From: Cynocephalus volans
Lineage: Eukaryota > Chordata > Mammalia > Dermoptera > Cynocephalidae
Assembly: GCF_027409185.1 (NCBI RefSeq)
Contig: NC_084469.1
Span: forward strand, 99,573,835-99,637,834
DNA length: 64,000 bases
Direction: 5' to 3'
Positions 58,943 to 64,000 of this stretch are shown here, one piece after another. The notes below the pieces were generated by a model that saw nothing but the letters and a program-made list of their open reading frames with translations, did no database searches and had not been told where the DNA came from. Every line of letters starts with the position of its first letter. Within the stretch, counting starts at the first letter, position 1. Position numbers and translations under genes: made by a program.

Positions 58943-60897
58943 CTGGTGATGGATGGAGAGAACAGGGGTGAGGGGGGGGCGGGGGCGGCTGCCTGGGAAC
59001 CCTGCCCCCCCCCGAACCCCTCCCCCTCCTCGCACCAGCTGCAGAGAGCTCGGGGCCATGGCCACTGCGGGAGGAGGAGGACAGGTACTTGTAGATCTTC
59101 TCAAAGTCCACGGTGAAGTCTTCCTCATCAGACGGGCCAGTCAGGGACTCAGAAGGTACCTCAGGGGCGGGGCCAGAGGCCTCAGGGGCGGAGCCAGGGC
59201 CAGGAGCCTCAGGGGCAGGGTCCTCCTGCCCTCCTGGAGCGCTGAGCAGCAGCGGCCTTCCACGTGCCTGGGTGGGCTTGGGGGGCTTGGAATGCAGGAG
59301 GCTGACGGGTTCCGTGGCTGCGATGGTGAGCACCTGGCAGACAGAACGGAAGGTCCTCCCACCTTCCACTCCCCTGCTATGCACAGGCTGAGCCCTGCAC
59401 CTCTACCAGCTCACCAAATCCTCCCTGCCACACCGAGGAAGGCAGCACAGACAGGAGATGGACTCAGGGATGAAGACACTGAGTCTCGAAGTGTCCAGTG
59501 ACTGGCTGGGGTCACAGAGATGACAAGAGGATGACCCAGGACCCAGGTCCACCTTATTTGGACTGATAGTACTCTCTGCCTGGAAACACCCTGGACCTGC
59601 CTGAAGGGTGGCTGTACCTGCGAGAAAGCTGCTGTCAGTGCTTCCTCCAGTGGACCTGTAATCTTCTCAGCCAGATCTGTCCATACCTGGGTGGATCCCG
59701 AAGGTCCATGGTCAGCCCAGGGATCAGCCTGCAGGGGTTCCCCAAGCCCTGCCCTTCCTGGGTATCCCCTGCCCAGGTTATCACCAGCCCCAACTCCCAC
59801 CCTACCTCCAGGGACCGGCCCTGGGAAGCCTTGCCCTGACCCCCTGCCTCACCTCTATGGGGGCTGGGGTCTGTGCCTCCCGGCGCCTTGGACCCTGTAG
59901 GCCACCTGGATACACCCTCTGAATGGCCTCCCGTGCAACGCGGCCCTTGAGCTGCTGCAGGAAGTCCCGGACCTGGGGAAGAAAGAGGAGGTGGCCGAAT
60001 GGGCCTTGTACAAGCTCCGGGCTGCAGGAGAGAAGCCAAAGCCCACTGCCTTGCCTGCTTCAGGGCCGCCCACTGCCTTGTGACCTCCCGCTAGCCCAGT
60101 GTTAAGGATGCCGGTGACTGCCGGGCCTCCGGCCGAGGCCCCCGCGTGCGACCGGCTACCTACTGAAGAAGGCAGGCCCAGGCCAGGTCTGGCTCCTCCC
60201 TGCAGCCGCCGCACACTTCTACACACCACTCGGGCCCATTTTCCGACACTACTTAAACCTCACTGGCGCCCCGTCCAACCGCGCCCCTCGCTCAGTCCGC
60301 GTCCCACACGGAGTCTTACTCCAAGCTCGCTCCGCCCCTCAGTCTTGCTCGTATCCGCCCACGCCCCGCCCCCAGGCTCACCCACTCCCCCCGCCCGCAG
60401 CGGCACGCACGCCCCGCCCCCAGAATCTCCCCGCCCCTCCGCCTCACTTACGCCCCGCCCACGCCCTGCCTCAGGCTTGCTCCAAGCTCGCTCCACCCGT
60501 CTCGCTCTAGCCCCGTCCATGCCCCACCCCTAAGACCCGCCCCGCCCACCAGGCTCACTCATGCCCCGCCCCTAAGACGCACGTTCCACCCCAACCACGC
60601 TAACATTCCTGGTCACGCCTCTCCCACTGCGGCCCCGCCTCTAACCTTTACCCTTGCCCCGCCCACTCTCGGCTCCGCCCCCAGCCTCGCTTCTGTCTTG
60701 GACCCGCCCCGTACCTCATCCTCGCTCCGACCCGGCAGCTCCCGAGCCAATTCGGCGGCTTCGGGCTCCGGCTGGCCCTGCCGTGCCTGCAGTAGTCGCA
60801 GCAGCTGCCTCTTCTCGCGGGCGCTCCAAGCCGCGGGGCCGGTCGCTTCGCCCAGATAGCGCGCCGGGGCCGCTCGCCGCCGCTGCGGCGGCTTCAT
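58614..60897 (-). CDS. SNAPC2: snRNA-activating protein complex subunit 2 (SNAP45)
   Basis: SNAPC2 is a subunit of SNAPc, which binds the proximal sequence element and is needed for snRNA-gene transcription by RNA polymerases II and III. Coding exons on the minus strand: 60897..60715, 59972..59853, 59686..59618, 59333..59036, 58942..58614, all GT-AG and in frame. They encode 332 residues, against 334 in human. The N-terminus starts [17 protein letters not shown] and continues into a helical, SANT-like segment ([17 protein letters not shown]). The middle is Pro/Ala/Glu-rich and low in complexity, with length differences from human; then [16 protein letters not shown] and a conserved helical C-terminus ending [10 protein letters not shown]. 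The upstream in-frame ATG at 60981 is rejected because conservation begins at 60897. The last intron is 93 nt and stop-free. Confidence 0.96.
59036..59333 (-). CDS. SNAPC2: SNAPC2 coding exon 4
   Basis: Residues 125-223 plus one base. Pro/Ala/Glu-rich region and [11 protein letters not shown]. Donor gtgcga, a weaker site. Confidence 0.94.
59618..59686 (-). CDS. SNAPC2: SNAPC2 coding exon 3
   Basis: Residues 102-124 ([20 protein letters not shown]...), donor gtacag. Confidence 0.95.
59853..59972 (-). CDS. SNAPC2: SNAPC2 coding exon 2
   Basis: Residues 62-101 ([20 protein letters not shown]...), donor gtgagg. Confidence 0.95.
59973..60714 (-). promoter_or_regulatory. SNAPC2 intron 1 with GC-box array
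   Basis: Between about 60290 and 60714 the plus strand carries at least seven CCCCGCCC motifs plus many near-copies, degenerate and tandem-like. In the SNAPC2 transcript sense this reads GGGCGGGG. It continues the CpG island of exon 1. Confidence 0.75.
60715..60897 (-). CDS. SNAPC2: SNAPC2 coding exon 1
   Basis: Residues 1-61, donor gtacgg. Confidence 0.95.
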
Positions 60898-61100
60898 GCC
60901 GGTTAGAGAAGCGTCGGCGCGCAAGTGAGGCTTCCCCCGGTGGGCGGGGCTACGGGGGCCGCCGAGGCCAGAAAGCGCCACGCAGAGGCGGATGCCGGTG
61001 GGGGCGTGGCCCCGCGTTTGCAGGCCGAAGGGAGCCGCCTCTGTGGCAATGAGAGACTGGCACCGGAACTGAGGCGGGGGCGAACGAGACCCTCGTTTGA
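60898..61100 (-). promoter_or_regulatory. SNAPC2 promoter region (CpG island)
   Basis: CpG-rich sequence directly upstream of the start codon. The transcription start is not defined by sequence alone. Confidence 0.6.
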
Positions 61101-61770
61101 TCTCGTTTATAAACTGGGGCCGTCATCTTGGCTCTCGTGCCGTCCCTCCAGTCCTGGAGTAACTCATGAAACTCCTAATGTGTGCTTTGCTTCTCTCAGA
61201 GGGTGGGCCCTGGCCTGAAAGCAGCTGTCCAGCTGCTGCCAAAAGCCTGGACTGAGGGATCGGACAGCCCTGGGGACTATGGGCAAGTGATTTAGCCTTG
61301 CCGAACCTCAGTTTCGTCATTTGTAAACTGGGGCTAGGAGTTCCACTCTGTCTATGCGCAGGGAAGGGAGGAGCTCGGCCAGGAGAGATTTAAGGAGACT
61401 GGGACAGAGGCCGAGGCCTGAGCGAGGGCGGGCTCGGGGCTGTGAGAGTCGAGAATGGGGAAGGGTCGGGTTGGGGGAGATCGCAGGAGGCAGGTGGGCT
61501 AGGGGAGACGGGGCTTATTTTAAACCTAAGCTGGCTGGGTTGGGTGTCACTTTCTGTTTGAGACAAAATGTCCTTGAGTCTCTTCTGGCCCAGTTGAGCA
61601 CACTTGTCTAAGGGCGTATGAGCCCCGCCCCCAAGTCCCACACCTCCAGTTGGGACCTCTCCCATCCCGGAATCCCCTGGAGTCCTGGTCCCAGGCCCCG
61701 TCCCCAGCCTCCCCTTCCTGCCTCCACCCCCATGCATACACACTGACTCCACCAGGACTCAGCCAGTCGG
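61101..61770. other. Spacer between SNAPC2 and TGFBR3L
   Basis: A MIR-like fragment (61275-61340: CTCAGTTTCGTCATTTGTAA) and otherwise unique sequence with no gene. Confidence 0.6.
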
Positions 61771-61945
61771 TCCAGAGGTTTATTTTCAGCCCAGGAGGGA
61801 GGACGGAGGGTTGGGGGGAAAGGAGAAGCTCAAGGGTCGTGGTCCCATCGGGTCCGAGGTCCAGGGCGGAAGGTCGGATCCTGGCAGGCCTGGTCTCGAT
61901 GCTGTGTCTGGGTGCATCTCGGACCTTGCAGGGGGCGCGTCATCC
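61770..61945 (-). other. TGFBR3L: Probable spliced 3'UTR exon of TGFBR3L
   Basis: Acceptor ccctccctag/GGATG at 61945, paired with the donor at 62408, ending after an AATAAA. Inferred from splice-site form. Confidence 0.55.
61779..61784 (-). terminator. TGFBR3L polyadenylation signal AATAAA
   Basis: TTTATT on the plus strand; the only strong signal downstream of the TGFBR3L stop before SNAPC2. Confidence 0.75.
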
Positions 61946-62154
61946 CTAGGGAGGGGCGGACGAAGCTGAACGAGGGAGAGGACACTACGCTGGCCTCCCC
62001 CTTCCCAGCAGACCAACGTCCTCTTCCATCAGTCTGTGTGCCGGGGTAAGAGTGGGAACTGCGTCTGGTTTGGAACTCTCTTCTCCTAGTGCCTGTCCGA
62101 GGTTTGAGGACCCTTCTCTGGACCCAGAGCCCGCAGCCTGCCGCGGGTGACCCA

Positions 62155-62340
62155 CTGGCTGAGTTCGAATCTCAGCTCCACCAAAATTTGTGACCTTGGA
62201 CAAGTTACCTAACTTGAGAGAGTGCTTCATTTTGCTTGTCTCTAAAATGGGATTGGTATCTACCTGAAGGTTGCTATGAGGATTAAATTAGTTAATATGG
62301 GTAAACATTTGGAACAGTGCTATGGCGCAGAGTAACTTTG
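62155..62340 (+). repeat. MIR fragment
   Basis: GAGTTCGAATCTCAGCTCCA, ACCTTGGACAAGTTACCTAA and GCTATGAGGATTAAATTAGT are MIR phrases. It lies in the predicted TGFBR3L 3'UTR intron. Confidence 0.75.
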
Positions 62341-62413
62341 CGTAGAGTAGTGCTATGATGTCATTGTCGTCACCTCCCTCCTCCAGCTCTTCCTCCCCCC
62401 ATGCTTACCTGCT

Positions 62414-64000
<1,587 letters not shown>

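Noticed and set aside
60898-60981. An upstream in-frame ATG extending SNAPC2 by 28 residues
   Set aside because: The extension has no match to the known SNAPC2 start, which begins MKPP at 60897.

Overview
This is a nuclear genome window from a placental mammal: spliced GT-AG genes, CpG-island promoters, AATAAA polyadenylation signals, and L1, L2, MIR, MaLR-type LTR and hAT repeats. The order ELAVL1 - TIMM44 - CTXN1 - (SNAPC2, TGFBR3L on the opposite strand) is the human chromosome 19p13.2 order in reverse, so I read the window as the orthologous block. The recent repeats are short tRNA-Ile-like SINEs, as monomers and dimers with no unrelated body. I see no Alu, although this block is Alu-rich in human. 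From memory these resemble the CYN SINEs of colugos (Dermoptera), so my best guess is a colugo such as Galeopterus. That species call is inference.

Layout. 1-26.6 kb (+): the last four coding exons of ELAVL1 (HuR), coding for residues 59-326 of a 326-aa protein identical in length to human, then a 4.7-kb AU/U-rich 3'UTR. 26.6-41.1 kb: an intergenic spacer with a minisatellite and many nested repeats. 41.1-54.6 kb (+): complete TIMM44, 13 coding exons and 452 aa. 55.0-56.7 kb (+): CTXN1, 82 aa in one coding exon, with an AUGUGA start-stop element just before its start codon. 58.1-60.9 kb (-): complete SNAPC2, 5 coding exons and 332 aa. 61.8-64.0 kb (-): the 3' part of TGFBR3L (end of the ZP domain, membrane segment, short tail), running off the window.

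The genes do not form a pathway. HuR is an mRNA-stability factor, TIM44 an import-motor scaffold of mitochondria, cortexin-1 a small neuronal membrane protein, SNAPC2 an snRNA-gene transcription subunit and TGFBR3L an inhibin co-receptor. All assembled reading frames are intact, so this is an ordinary functional gene cluster. I found no evidence of an undescribed system. The points worth a second look concern post-transcriptional control (HuR 3'UTR, CTXN1 uORF, a frame-preserving SNAPC2 intron, a 3'UTR intron in TGFBR3L), inverted SINE pairs around exons, and unusually clear nested transposon histories.
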